Source: Nostoc edaphicum CCNP1411 (GTDB taxonomy: Bacteria > Cyanobacteriota > Cyanobacteriia > Cyanobacteriales > Nostocaceae). From it: 64,000 nucleotides of DNA. Shown one piece after another: positions 46,102 to 55,397 of the stretch (position 1 is the first letter of the stretch; every line of letters begins with the position of its first letter). The notes beneath the pieces were generated by a model. The model worked only from the letters and a program-made list of their open reading frames with translations. It made no database searches and was not told the DNA's origin. The position numbers and the translations under genes are program-made. Where the stretch lies: positions 3,472,001-3,536,000 of the forward strand of contig NZ_CP054698.1 in NCBI RefSeq assembly GCF_014023275.1, given 5' to 3'.

Positions 46102-46176
46102 GGGGAATGAGAGAGATGAGGGAGATGGGGGAGATGAGGGAGATGACAGAGATGGGGAAATAATCAATGCCCCATG
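46102..46176. repeat. GAGATGG-type tandem repeat
   Basis: Imperfect units of GGGAGAT/GAGATGG span about 65 bp just upstream of the Ser/Thr kinase start. Confidence 0.7.
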
Positions 46177-46254
46177 CCCAATCTTTCTAGACATTGCTCC
46201 TATTAATTCTTCTGTTGCCGTATGATAATCCCGTCTAAATAATCATGAGATTTT

Positions 46255-47094
46255 CTATCTGTTTTCTGCCAAGAAAGCTGCCACTGTTTGGTTAAATGCC
46301 TCTGGTTGTGTCAAAAATGGCCAATGATTGCCGGGAACTTGGCAGATGCGTAAGTTTTTAAGATGGGTTTTGTAGGGTTGAATTTGCCAATTTTGGCGGT
46401 TCAGTCCTTGTTTTGGCTGGACGAATAGAGCAGGAGTCTCAAGGGGAATTGTAAAACCGGGCACCTGCATTACTGCCTCAAAAATGCCGTCGCGGGCGGC
46501 TATGGTAAATTTGCTGCCCCAACTACCATCGGGTTTTTGTTCTATTCCTGCTTGGAAGACTTGCTGCTGTAAGGAACTCCATCCTTGATATTGCTTTAAC
46601 TGCTGTGCTTGTTGTTCGGCTTCTTCGTAGCTGGCAAAGGGGCCCATGCTTTTGAGAAAAGGCAAGAAGCGATACAACGTCGGAAAAGTTACCCTGAGAA
46701 GACTGGGCATTTTCCAGATGAAAATCGGATCGACCAAAATTATACTCCGCAACCGCTTTGGGTTTTCTCTTGCCCAGATGGCGGCTAATTTGCCTGTCCA
46801 CGAGTGACTAACAATATGGGCAAAAGTCCATCCAAGATGATCCATGAGTGCTTCGAGGTCTGCGATCGCACTCTCAAAGCTATAATCTATCTCTGGCTTG
46901 CTACTTTGGCCATGTCCGCGCATATCTGGTGCCACTATGTGGTAATCTGCCGCCAAATAATCTCCTAAACTAGACCACACCAAAGCATGATCGCCTAAAC
47001 CATGTAACAGCAGTAAAGGTTCTTGACCTTGGTTCCACTCTAAATAAGAAAGTTGGATATCAGGTTTTGATAAAGTTTGACGCACAGGCATCAT
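46255..47094 (-). CDS. alpha/beta-fold hydrolase
   Basis: 279 residues from MMPVRQTLSKPDIQLSY. The oxyanion region is LLLLHGLGDHALVW, the nucleophile elbow is HIVSHSWTGKL (S-x-S-x-x-G, the serine in S-H-S-W), and the C-terminal catalytic His lies in QVPGNHWPF. Substrate unknown; esterase or epoxide-hydrolase-like. The long frame upstream of 47094 translates tandem repeats and was rejected as coding. An ATG pair decides the start, with a GGA box 6 nt away. Confidence 0.87.
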   Translation of the reverse strand: MMPVRQTLSKPDIQLSYLEWNQGQEPLLLLHGLGDHALVWSSLGDYLAADYHIVAPDMRGHGQSSKPEIDYSFESAIADLEALMDHLGWTFAHIVSHSWTGKLAAIWARENPKRLRSIILVDPIFIWKMPSLLRVTFPTLYRFLPFLKSMGPFASYEEAEQQAQQLKQYQGWSSLQQQVFQAGIEQKPDGSWGSKFTIAARDGIFEAVMQVPGFTIPLETPALFVQPKQGLNRQNWQIQPYKTHLKNLRICQVPGNHWPFLTQPEAFNQTVAAFLAENR

Positions 47095-47137
47095 TGCACA
47101 TCCAGCTGTAGATAGTTTTGCGTTTATATGGTACTGC

Positions 47138-47236
47138 GAAGGACTGGGGACTGGGGACTGGGAGACAAGGGAGACAAGAATAACTAATACCCAAATGCCC
47201 AATGCCCCATGCCCCATGCCCCATTCCCCATGCCCC
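47138..47236. repeat. CCCCATG and GGGGACT tandem repeats
   Basis: GGGGACT units (47146-47162) and CCCCATG units (about 47198-47236) lie in the spacer between the hydrolase and the SagB-type gene, which are transcribed divergently. Confidence 0.75.
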
Positions 47237-47358
47237 AATCCAATTGTTACCAATTACCACTTTATGACTCTGAGGATTGTACCAATTGACACGAAACAAT
47301 AAGGCTAATGAATGCCAAGATCAAAAATAAAGGATGCCCCAAGGATATTGAAAGTACT

Positions 47359-48891
47359 ATGCCAGAATTACACCAATCAATTGCCCAGCATTATCACGAA
47401 CGGACTAAATACAATCCTGAGACTCTCGCCTCTAAAAATCAGCGGTTGGACTGGACTAAACAGCCAGTGCCCTTTAAAGAGTACAAAATTGGCTCTACTT
47501 TTGATCTCAAACCCTATATCCAAGAAAAAGCAGAGGCTTATGCTAATAATCCAGATGCTCAATGGTGGCAAAGACTCTCAAGGCTGTTGTTTCGCAGCTA
47601 TGGATTGACGGCGAAAATGCCTTCTATGGGGAGTGCTGTGTATTTACGCGCTGCTCCCAGTGCAGGCGGGTTATACCCTGCCGAAGTGTATGTGGTTTCC
47701 CGTGGTACGTCGTTATTGCCGCCTGGTCTATATAACTACCAGTGTCGGACTCATTCTCTTATGCATTATTGGGAAAGTGATGTTTGGCAAACTCTCCAAG
47801 CAGCTTGTTTCTGGCATCCTTCTCTAGAAAATACCCAACTGGCAATTATTGTCACTGCGGTATTCTATCGTTCTGCGTGGCGTTATGAAGATCGGGCTTA
47901 TCGGCGGATTTTCCTAGATACGGGACACTTGTTGGGTAATATCGAGTTAGCTGCTGCAATTACTGATTATCGTCCCCATTTAATCGGCGGCTTTGTGGAT
48001 GAATCAGTTAATAATCTGCTTTATGTTGATCCGCAACAAGAAGGTGCGATCGCTGTCTTACCTCTGGCAGACTTGTTAGATGTTAATCAAAATTTGCCAT
48101 TGGGATGTACTGCTTTACCTTCCGCTACCGAAACTAGTTATCCTCAAATCCCCGATGGTGAATTGCTGACATACTTCCATCAACACACCCAGATCCAATC
48201 AGGTATTACTGGTAATCTCAATCTACCAACTATCAAACAAGAAAAATCTTTGGAGGATAAATATAACTTTCCTTTCTGTTTGAAAATTCCCACCATCACC
48301 GCACCTATAGACTGGGGACAAAAGCTGTCAGAACTGGAAATCACTATGTACAAGCGACGCTCTACCCGTGCCTACAATGGCGATGATTTAAGCTTCGATG
48401 AATTGAAAAGTTTACTTGATTTCACTTACCAACCACAAAATTACATCGACCAAAGTTTAGATATTTCTCCAGACTATTTTGATCTGAATTTAATAGAAAC
48501 ATTCATTGCCGTTTGCGGAGTTAAAGGATTGGAGGCGGGTTGTTACTATTACGCACCCAAAGCCCAAGAATTACGCCAAATTCGGTTTAAAAACTTTCGG
48601 CGAGAGTTACATTTTCTCTGTTTGGGACAAGAATTGGGGCGGGATGCCGCAGCGGTATTGTTTCATACAGCCGATCTAAAAGCTGCGATCGCACAATATG
48701 GCGATCGCGTTTACCGTTACTTACACATGGATGCTGGTCATTTGGGACAGCGTTTAAATTTAGCCGCAATGCACCTGAATGTCGGCGTCAGTGGTATCGG
48801 TGGATTCTTTGATGACCAAGTAAATGAAGTCTTGGGTATACCTACTGATGAAGCTGTTTTATATATCACTACATTAGGACGCCCAAGATAA
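47359..48891 (+). CDS. SagB/ThcOx-type nitroreductase family oxidoreductase
   Basis: About 510 residues from MPELHQSIAQHYHERTKYN; an ATG 17 codons upstream (47308) is also open. Two tandem nitroreductase-type halves are visible: the first with LRAAPSAGGLYPAEVYVV (FMN site) and the second with KRRSTRAYNGDDLSFDEL and the C-terminal DAGHLGQRLNLAA. Family members are FMN-dependent dehydrogenases; some oxidise azolines in peptide natural products. No cyclodehydratase or precursor peptide gene is nearby, so a generic FMN oxidoreductase role is safer. Confidence 0.88.
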   Translation: MPELHQSIAQHYHERTKYNPETLASKNQRLDWTKQPVPFKEYKIGSTFDLKPYIQEKAEAYANNPDAQWWQRLSRLLFRSYGLTAKMPSMGSAVYLRAAPSAGGLYPAEVYVVSRGTSLLPPGLYNYQCRTHSLMHYWESDVWQTLQAACFWHPSLENTQLAIIVTAVFYRSAWRYEDRAYRRIFLDTGHLLGNIELAAAITDYRPHLIGGFVDESVNNLLYVDPQQEGAIAVLPLADLLDVNQNLPLGCTALPSATETSYPQIPDGELLTYFHQHTQIQSGITGNLNLPTIKQEKSLEDKYNFPFCLKIPTITAPIDWGQKLSELEITMYKRRSTRAYNGDDLSFDELKSLLDFTYQPQNYIDQSLDISPDYFDLNLIETFIAVCGVKGLEAGCYYYAPKAQELRQIRFKNFRRELHFLCLGQELGRDAAAVLFHTADLKAAIAQYGDRVYRYLHMDAGHLGQRLNLAAMHLNVGVSGIGGFFDDQVNEVLGIPTDEAVLYITTLGRPR

Positions 48892-49740
48892 AATATAGCG
48901 CAGACCACCGCAAATAATGCCAAGTCCACAAAGATTCTTATCTACGAGAAGCTACACGTAGCTTGCCGTAGAAGTATGCGGTTCATTTCCTAACCTAAAC
49001 TTTTGGCAGTAAATATATTCTGTAAAAAATTTTACCTTATAGAATGATTTTACGGTGGTACAATCATTACTTCAGTGTTGCCGTAAATTGTCAACTTTTT
49101 TTGGGGTTCGATGTGGTTTAATTTCGGGAAATACTTCTTGAAGCTTTGCTGTAGTAAACTATCGTAAATTTAGCTCAGGAGTTTGGAGTGGAGTTATCAA
49201 TCTCCGTATATTTCCGTATTATTACTTGTTTTATAACTCCTTAGTATTACCAAGTGAACTTTCTTGCTAAATTTATTTATTGATGAGGTTGCAAAAACTG
49301 CCTATAGTTTGATAAAAATACTGATGGTACATATTATTTTTTGCAACCCACCCTTAGAGGATGTTTGAAAAGTATTTCTCTGTAACTTTAGGCACTTTAG
49401 ATCCCCCCTAACCCCCTTTTTAAGGGGGGAACCGGAGTCAAAGTCCCCCAATTTATCGGGGAATTTAGGGGGATCTAAAACTTTTGATACCGACAAAAGG
49501 ACTTTTCAAACAACCTTTTAAGCAAACCCAAGTACCCATTCAAATGAAGGAAATCATTTCCACAAAAAATAAATATCTTAACAATCTTGTAGAGTAAAAA
49601 CATTGGTTAACTTCAGCATAGGCTTTAGCTAATTTAATTTGGCATTACAAACATTCAGAAAAACACAATTTTCATTCCGCAGATTTTAATTATTTTGTTT
49701 AAATCTGATAATTAATAAAACTTTTGTAACACAACCACTA
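48892..49740. other. long intergenic region
   Basis: 849 bp between the SagB-type gene and the kinase operon. It contains a MITE (49357-49517) and a short dispersed repeat (ACGAGAAGCTACACGTAGCT near 48945). AT-rich elsewhere; presumably holds the kinase operon promoter. No gene found. Confidence 0.55.
49357..49517. mobile_element. MITE-like element, about 161 bp
   Basis: The terminal inverted repeats AGGATGTTTGAAAAGT (49358-49373) and ACTTTTCAAACAACCT (49501-49516) match at 15 of 16 positions, with possible TTA target duplications. Inner arms AGATCCCCCCTAA and TTAGGGGGATCT extend the fold. A spurious reading frame crosses it on the minus strand. No transposase. Confidence 0.8.
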
Positions 49741-52542
49741 ATGCTATTTCCTGAAAATGAAAGACAACGTATAGAAGTACTTAATCAATATCAAATTTTA
49801 GATACGCCACCGGAAGAAGTTTTTAATGAACTAGCTCAACTAGCTGCTAACTTTTGTGAAACACCAATCGCCCTGATTAGTCTAGTTGATGCAGAACGAG
49901 AGTGGTTCAAGTCAAAAATTGGAGTAACTATATCGGAGGTTCCTCGGAGCATTTCTTTTGGTAATTATACTATCTTGCAAAGTCAAATATTAATCATCCC
50001 GGACACTTTGCAAGACGAACGGTTTGTTACAAATCCCCTTGTAATATCAAATAATTATTTTCGTTTCTATGCAGGAGTTCCCCTAATTAACTCAAGTGGT
50101 TTTGCATTAGGTAGTCTTTGTGTAATTGATTTTTCACCACGAAACTTGAGTGTTAAAGAGCAAGTAGCCTTACAACAGTTGGCTCGACAGGTAATCAGGT
50201 ATTTAGAATTACATCGACAAAAACTTATTGATGATAGCCAAAGGAGTTTTAATCTCCTTTTTTCTAAAAATCCCAATCCAATGTGGGTATATGACCAGAA
50301 TAATCTGCAATTTTTAGATGTAAATGAAGCTGCTGTTATTCACTACGGATACTCACGAGAAGAGTTCTTGCAAATGCGAATAACTGACATTTGCACTCCA
50401 GAAAATATGCATATTTTTCTGGAATATTTAGCAAAAAAACACTCTAACTTACACTTTACTGGACAATGGCGACATCGGCGAAAAGATGGACAGGTTATTG
50501 ATGTTGAAATTGTCACACATTTAATAGACTATGCTTGTCACCAAGCTCATTTGGTTAATATCCGAGACATCACAGAACATAAACAAATAGAAATAACTCT
50601 TCAGGAAAGTGAAGCGAGATTTCAAGTTGTTTCTGAAGCTATTCCTGTTCCATTCATTATTTCCCGTGCATCTGATGGGTTGATTTTATACGCTAATCCA
50701 GAGTTGCTTCAAACATTTCGGTTCTCTCCAGAGTATTTAATAAATCGCAAAAATTTATTAGATTTATATCATAATTTGGCAGATTTAGAAGTGCTATTAA
50801 AACTTCTCAATCAACATGGTTTTATTCATAATTATGAACTTCAATTAAAAAGAGCAGATGGAACTTATTTTTGGGCGATAACTTCACTACAATATTTCAA
50901 ATTCAACAATGAATCATCGATTTTAACAGTATTCTATGATATTAATGACCGAAAAAATGCTGAAACAAAACTCCAAGAGCAAAATGAGTTTTTGCGGATA
51001 ATTTTTGAGAGTATACCGTTGATGATTGCCCTCATTGCTCCCAATGGTAAACTTCAATGGGTGAACCAAGAATGGGAAAATATTCTCGGTTGGAAACTTC
51101 AAGATTGCCAAACTTATGATGTATTGGAAGCGTTATACCCTAATCCTGAATATCGACAGTATGTAATAAATTTTGTTCAGTCCGCACAACGCAATTGGGG
51201 TGACTTTAGAACTCAAGTGCGCGATGGTCGTTTATTGGATACGTCTTGGACTAATATTAAACTTTCAAATGGTCAAATTATTGGTATTGGGCAAGATATC
51301 ACAGAACGTAAGCAAACTGAATTAGCCCTAAAAGCCCAAGCCGAGCGGGAGCAATTGATGCGGACTGTTGCTCAACGGATTCGTCAATCTTTGAATCTCC
51401 AAGATATTTTGAATGCAACAGTTCAAGAAGTGCGAGATTTACTTGGGGTTGATCGAGTAGTAGTTTATCAGTTTGACTCAGAGATGATCGGCACAATTGT
51501 GGCAGAATCGGTGGAACCTGGATGGACAGTTTCTTTGGGTGTAGAGATTCATGATACGTGTTTTCAAATAGGTGCAGGAGTGGAGTATTATCAGGGACGC
51601 AAACGAGCGATCGCTAATATTTACGAAGCTGGACTCACTGATTGCCATGTTCGCCTGTTAGAACAGTTTGAAGTCAAAGCAAATTTAGTTGTACCCATAT
51701 TGCTAGAAGTAGGCTCTCAAAGCCCCGGCTCTCACCTTTGGGGTTTACTGGTTGCTCACCAATGCTCCGGTTTCCGCCATTGGGAAGAAAATCAATTAGA
51801 TTTGCTCGATCAACTTACAGTCCAATTAGCGATCGCAATTCAACAATCCAGCATCTTTGAGCAAGCTCAAACTGAACTTGTTCAAAAGCAAAAAGCTCAA
51901 GTGAAATTAAAAAATGCCTTGGCTGAAAAAGAAGTTCTCTTAAAGGAAGTTCATCATCGAGTTAAAAATAATTTGCAAATTGTCTCCAGCTTATTACAAC
52001 TTCAGACCCAAACACTCAAAGATCCGGAAGTAATCAAAGTCCTTCGAGAAAGTCAGAACCGAATTGAATCAATATCTCTAATTCATAAGAATTTGTATAC
52101 TTCCGCTAATATTGGGCAAATTGATGTTGCTGACTATATCCATAATTTAGCAACAAGCTTGCTAATTTCCTATCAAATATGGCCGGGTAAAATTGCACTA
52201 GAAATTGATATAGAACCATTAAATTTAAATGTTGACCAGGCTATTGCCTGTGGATTGGTTATTAACGAATTAATTTCCAATGCCCTCAAGCATGCTTTTC
52301 CCAACCAACAAGCAGGCACAATCAGCATTGCTCTACGCAATATCGGTAATAGTATCGAGATGACTATCCGAGATAATGGGATTGGTTTACCAGATAATTT
52401 AGATTGGACAAATACTGATTCTTTGGGTCTGTCGTTAGTATATGACTTGGTTATAGAACAACTAGAAGGCAGCATTACTCTAGAACGAAATCATGGAACA
52501 GGATTCAAAATCCAATTCACGCAGTTAACTTTGCATCAATAA
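49741..52542 (+). CDS. GAF-PAS3-GAF sensor histidine kinase (HisKA_2), cyanobacteriochrome candidate
   Basis: 933 residues. Order: an ordinary GAF (1-160), three PAS domains (about 170-290, 295-410, 420-525), a second GAF (about 545-705), and a HisKA_2 core with HHRVKNNLQIVSSLLQLQ (His738/739) plus a HATPase to the C-terminus. The second GAF has D605-T-C607-F and, exactly 28 residues on, C635-H636 (GLTDCHVRLLEQF), the DXCF cyanobacteriochrome signature. HisKA_2 kinases act through a partner regulator; the next gene, 7 nt downstream, is a response regulator with its own kinase domain, so the two probably form one circuit. Confidence 0.9.
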   Translation: MLFPENERQRIEVLNQYQILDTPPEEVFNELAQLAANFCETPIALISLVDAEREWFKSKIGVTISEVPRSISFGNYTILQSQILIIPDTLQDERFVTNPLVISNNYFRFYAGVPLINSSGFALGSLCVIDFSPRNLSVKEQVALQQLARQVIRYLELHRQKLIDDSQRSFNLLFSKNPNPMWVYDQNNLQFLDVNEAAVIHYGYSREEFLQMRITDICTPENMHIFLEYLAKKHSNLHFTGQWRHRRKDGQVIDVEIVTHLIDYACHQAHLVNIRDITEHKQIEITLQESEARFQVVSEAIPVPFIISRASDGLILYANPELLQTFRFSPEYLINRKNLLDLYHNLADLEVLLKLLNQHGFIHNYELQLKRADGTYFWAITSLQYFKFNNESSILTVFYDINDRKNAETKLQEQNEFLRIIFESIPLMIALIAPNGKLQWVNQEWENILGWKLQDCQTYDVLEALYPNPEYRQYVINFVQSAQRNWGDFRTQVRDGRLLDTSWTNIKLSNGQIIGIGQDITERKQTELALKAQAEREQLMRTVAQRIRQSLNLQDILNATVQEVRDLLGVDRVVVYQFDSEMIGTIVAESVEPGWTVSLGVEIHDTCFQIGAGVEYYQGRKRAIANIYEAGLTDCHVRLLEQFEVKANLVVPILLEVGSQSPGSHLWGLLVAHQCSGFRHWEENQLDLLDQLTVQLAIAIQQSSIFEQAQTELVQKQKAQVKLKNALAEKEVLLKEVHHRVKNNLQIVSSLLQLQTQTLKDPEVIKVLRESQNRIESISLIHKNLYTSANIGQIDVADYIHNLATSLLISYQIWPGKIALEIDIEPLNLNVDQAIACGLVINELISNALKHAFPNQQAGTISIALRNIGNSIEMTIRDNGIGLPDNLDWTNTDSLGLSLVYDLVIEQLEGSITLERNHGTGFKIQFTQLTLHQ

Positions 52543-52549
52543 ATATCAA

Positions 52550-54112
52550 ATGGGTCAAGCTAAGATTTTAGTCGTTGAAGATGAAGTGATTGTGGCTAGA
52601 ACTATTGCTAGCCAACTCACTCAATTAGGATACATTGTTACGGGTACAGCTTCATCTGGAAAAGTTGCCATTGCCAAAGCATCGGCAACTCAACCAGAAC
52701 TAGTATTAATGGATATTATTCTTAAAGGTGAGATGGATGGTATTGCTACCGCTAGTCAGATTCGTGAACAGTTAGATGTACCCATAATTTATTTAACTGC
52801 TTATGGTGACGACCATACTTTAGAAAGAGCCAAACTTACCCAACCATTCGGATACATTGTTAAACCATTTACTACAAAAGATTTAAGAATAGCGATCGAG
52901 ATCGGTCTTTTAAAACACCAATTAGAACGAGAACTGCGAGAAAATCGAGATCAGTTAGCAACCCTTTTAAATTCGATGAGTGATGCTGTCATCGCTACCA
53001 ATGAGCAGGGAGCAGTGACATTCATGAATCCCGCAGCTGAAGCGCTGACTGGCTGGCAGCAAAAAGATGCTTTAGGAAATGAGGCCACGAAAATTTTTCA
53101 TATTGTCGATGAAGTTACAGAGACTACATTAGAAAACCCTGTGACAAAAGTGCTACGGGAGCAACAGGTTGTTTATTTAGGGGAATTCACATCCCTGATT
53201 ACAAAAAACGGAAAAAGAATTCCAATTGGTGATAGTGCTTCACCACTGAAGCGAGGATCTGACCAGATAAATGGTGTAGTAGTTGTTTTCTGGGATCTTA
53301 GCGAACGACGCCAAACAAAATTGCTAGAGCAAGCATTGGAGAAGGAGCAAGAACTTAACCGTCTCAAGTCACTATTTATCTCTACAGTATCTCATGAGTT
53401 TCGTAATCCCCTAACTGTTATTCAAACAGCAGTAGAACTCATTGAAATGCAAGGAGCAAATTTGACAGATGCAAAAAGAGGCGTTTATTTAAAGCGAATT
53501 CAAGGTGCTGTGCAATCTATGGAAAAACTCATGGAAGAAGTGCTGTTTATGGGCCGAGCGGAAGCAGAAAAACTCATATACAACCCCGCCGGACTTAACT
53601 TAGAGAATTTTTGTCGAGAGTTAGTCGAAGATTTTTCTATTGTTGAAAGTAGGGTATGTGAAATTGTTTTTACCTGTCATAGCGAGAACACGTCTGCTGT
53701 AATGGATGAAGGACTCTTACATTACATGTTGATAAATCTACTCTCAAACGCGGTTAAATATTCTCCCAGAGGAGGCAACATTCAGCTTGATTTAATATGC
53801 GACCCGATTGAGAAAGTAGCAATTTTTTATATTCAAGATCAAGGTATGGGCATTCCCGAACCAGACCAAACTCGACTTTTTGAATCATTCTACCGAGCCT
53901 CAAATGTCCAATCAATTCAGGGTACTGGATTGGGGTTAGTAATCGTTAAAAGGTGCGTTGATGCTCATAGGGGTAAAATCAGTGTCACAAGTCAAGTTGG
54001 AGTTGGTACTAAATTTACAGTAATTTTGCCCTTAAATTCCGAATCATCCTTGATTGAAGCTATTAAAGAGGGAACGGAGAGTAATAGAAAAGAGGATTTA
54101 GACCCCACCTAA
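52550..54112 (+). CDS. response regulator-PAS-histidine kinase
   Basis: 520 residues: a receiver domain (1-125, phospho-acceptor Asp55 in LVLMDIIL), a PAS domain (about 130-250; LLNSMSDAVIATNEQGAVTF), a HisKA with His282 (TVSHEFRNPLTVIQ) and a HATPase (DQGMGIPEPD; GTGLGLVIVKRC). An N-terminal receiver on a kinase lets an upstream kinase modulate its output; the HisKA_2 protein encoded 7 nt upstream is the natural donor. No output DNA-binding domain. Confidence 0.92.
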   Translation: MGQAKILVVEDEVIVARTIASQLTQLGYIVTGTASSGKVAIAKASATQPELVLMDIILKGEMDGIATASQIREQLDVPIIYLTAYGDDHTLERAKLTQPFGYIVKPFTTKDLRIAIEIGLLKHQLERELRENRDQLATLLNSMSDAVIATNEQGAVTFMNPAAEALTGWQQKDALGNEATKIFHIVDEVTETTLENPVTKVLREQQVVYLGEFTSLITKNGKRIPIGDSASPLKRGSDQINGVVVVFWDLSERRQTKLLEQALEKEQELNRLKSLFISTVSHEFRNPLTVIQTAVELIEMQGANLTDAKRGVYLKRIQGAVQSMEKLMEEVLFMGRAEAEKLIYNPAGLNLENFCRELVEDFSIVESRVCEIVFTCHSENTSAVMDEGLLHYMLINLLSNAVKYSPRGGNIQLDLICDPIEKVAIFYIQDQGMGIPEPDQTRLFESFYRASNVQSIQGTGLGLVIVKRCVDAHRGKISVTSQVGVGTKFTVILPLNSESSLIEAIKEGTESNRKEDLDPT

Positions 54113-54173
54113 AACAGTCCGCACTTAGTTGCGTATTTATCTTACTCTCGGAGAGAGAACTCTTAATTATTCC

Positions 54174-55082
54174 CTATTCCCTATTCCCTATTCCCTGTTC
54201 CCTTTGGTAATGACGCCATTTTTCTTGTTGACGCGCTCTTTTCTCTTCGGTGAGGCTATCAAAACAATAGGGACAAGAGATACCTTGCTCATACTTTGGA
54301 GACACCTTATCTTCCTCAGAAATCGGACGCCCACAACAGAAGCACCGCTCACAACTCCCTTCTTCCAATCCATGACTAACAGCTACCCGCTCATCAAAGA
54401 CAAAACATTCGCCTTGCCATAAACTTTCTTGTGCTGGAACTTCCTCCAAATACTTGAGAATGCCGCCTTTGAGATGATAGACTTCTGCAAAACCTTGGGC
54501 AAGCATGAAGGATGAGGCTTTTTCACAGCGAATGCCGCCTGTACAAAACAGAGCAACCTTTGTGTGTTTAGCTGGGTCGAGATGGTGACGCACATAATCG
54601 GGGAATTCTCGGAATGAGCCAGTTTGGGGATTTTCTGCGCCTTGGAAAGTACCGATATTCACCTCATAATCATTGCGGGTATCAATCACGGTTACTTCTG
54701 GATCAGAAATTAGATCATTCCATTCCTGGGGGCTGACATAAGTACCAACTTGCTCATTTGGGTCAATTTCCGGCAACCCTAAAGTGACAATTTCTGGCTT
54801 CAACCGCACCTTCATCCGCTCAAAGGGCGGAGTTTCGGCATAGGACTCTTTAGATTCTAGGTCTGCTAAACGGGGGTCAGAACGCAAAAACCAGAGAACT
54901 GAGTCAATGGACTGACGCGAACCTGCAATTGTACCGTTAATGCCCTCTTGTGCTAGCAAAATAGTCCCCTTGACATCTTGAGCTTGGCAGTAAGACAGCA
55001 GAGGAGCTCGTTTCTCGGCAAAATCTGGCAGCTTGACAAATTTATACAGTGCTGCAACCACTTGGATATTTTCTGGCTTCAT
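54174..55082 (-). CDS. trhO: tRNA uridine-34 hydroxylase (rhodanese-fold UPF0176)
   Basis: 302 residues. An N-terminal acylphosphatase-like region ([14 protein letters not shown]) precedes a rhodanese domain with active Cys in [18 protein letters not shown] and the C-terminal zinc-type cysteines [10 protein letters not shown] and CPYCFDSL. TrhO hydroxylates U34 of some tRNAs, on the path to 5-methoxyuridine or cmo5U derivatives. The last six residues (GIGNRE) and the stop codon are supplied by a GGGAATA tandem repeat array. It is divergent from the tRNA-Ala gene. Confidence 0.9.
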   Translation of the reverse strand: MKPENIQVVAALYKFVKLPDFAEKRAPLLSYCQAQDVKGTILLAQEGINGTIAGSRQSIDSVLWFLRSDPRLADLESKESYAETPPFERMKVRLKPEIVTLGLPEIDPNEQVGTYVSPQEWNDLISDPEVTVIDTRNDYEVNIGTFQGAENPQTGSFREFPDYVRHHLDPAKHTKVALFCTGGIRCEKASSFMLAQGFAEVYHLKGGILKYLEEVPAQESLWQGECFVFDERVAVSHGLEEGSCERCFCCGRPISEEDKVSPKYEQGISCPYCFDSLTEEKRARQQEKWRHYQREQGIGNRE

Positions 55083-55153
55083 CCCTTTGATAATGGAACA
55101 ATATAAGTTACAATAGCAACGACAATCAAAGTTACCTACTATTTTAATTTTAC

Positions 55154-55226
55154 GGGGGTTTAGCTCAGTTGGTAGAGCGCCTGCTTTGCAAGCAGGATGT
55201 CAGCGGTTCGAGTCCGCTAACCTCCA
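55154..55226 (+). tRNA. tRNA-Ala (anticodon UGC)
   Basis: 73 nt folding into a complete cloverleaf: acceptor GGGGGTT paired with AACCTCC (one G-T pair), D stem GCTC/GAGC, anticodon stem CCTGC/GCAGG around TTTGCAA (anticodon TGC), T arm AGCGG-TTCGAGT-CCGCT, discriminator A. CCA is not encoded. This is a free-standing copy; tRNA-Ala(UGC) in cyanobacteria is usually also inside the rRNA operon. Confidence 0.97.
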
Positions 55227-55289
55227 TTAAAGATGTTTATTGAAGTGTGTGATGCCTACGGTAGCGATCGTTGACGCACATATCAGGGA

Positions 55290-55341
55290 CTACCAAATAA
55301 AAACCCCATCACTATGAAGGAATGGGGTTTTTATTTGGTAG
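55290..55341. terminator. perfect 20-bp hairpin after tRNA-Ala
   Basis: The arms at 55290-55309 (CTACCAAATAAAAACCCCAT) and 55322-55341 are exactly complementary with a 12-nt loop. Placed between the tRNA and the convergent small secreted-protein gene, it can serve as a bidirectional terminator. Confidence 0.85.
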
Positions 55342-55397
55342 ACAAGGGGAAAGGGAAGTTGGTATTGCATCCAATTGCCCCAATTTCAAAGTCGTAC

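Noticed and set aside
47095..47253. N-terminal extension of the alpha/beta hydrolase
   Set aside because: It translates CCCCATG and GGGGACT tandem repeats, giving HGEWGMGHGALG-like low complexity; the family start is at MMPVRQ.
46240..48900. Thiazole/oxazole peptide biosynthetic cluster around the SagB-type gene
   Set aside because: No cyclodehydratase, precursor peptide or transporter with that role lies nearby; the neighbours are a hydrolase and a Ser/Thr kinase.
49302..49496. A 64-codon minus-strand open frame with a PLKKGVRGDL-type sequence
   Set aside because: It reads through the MITE inner repeat, has no ribosome site and resembles known spurious translations of such elements.
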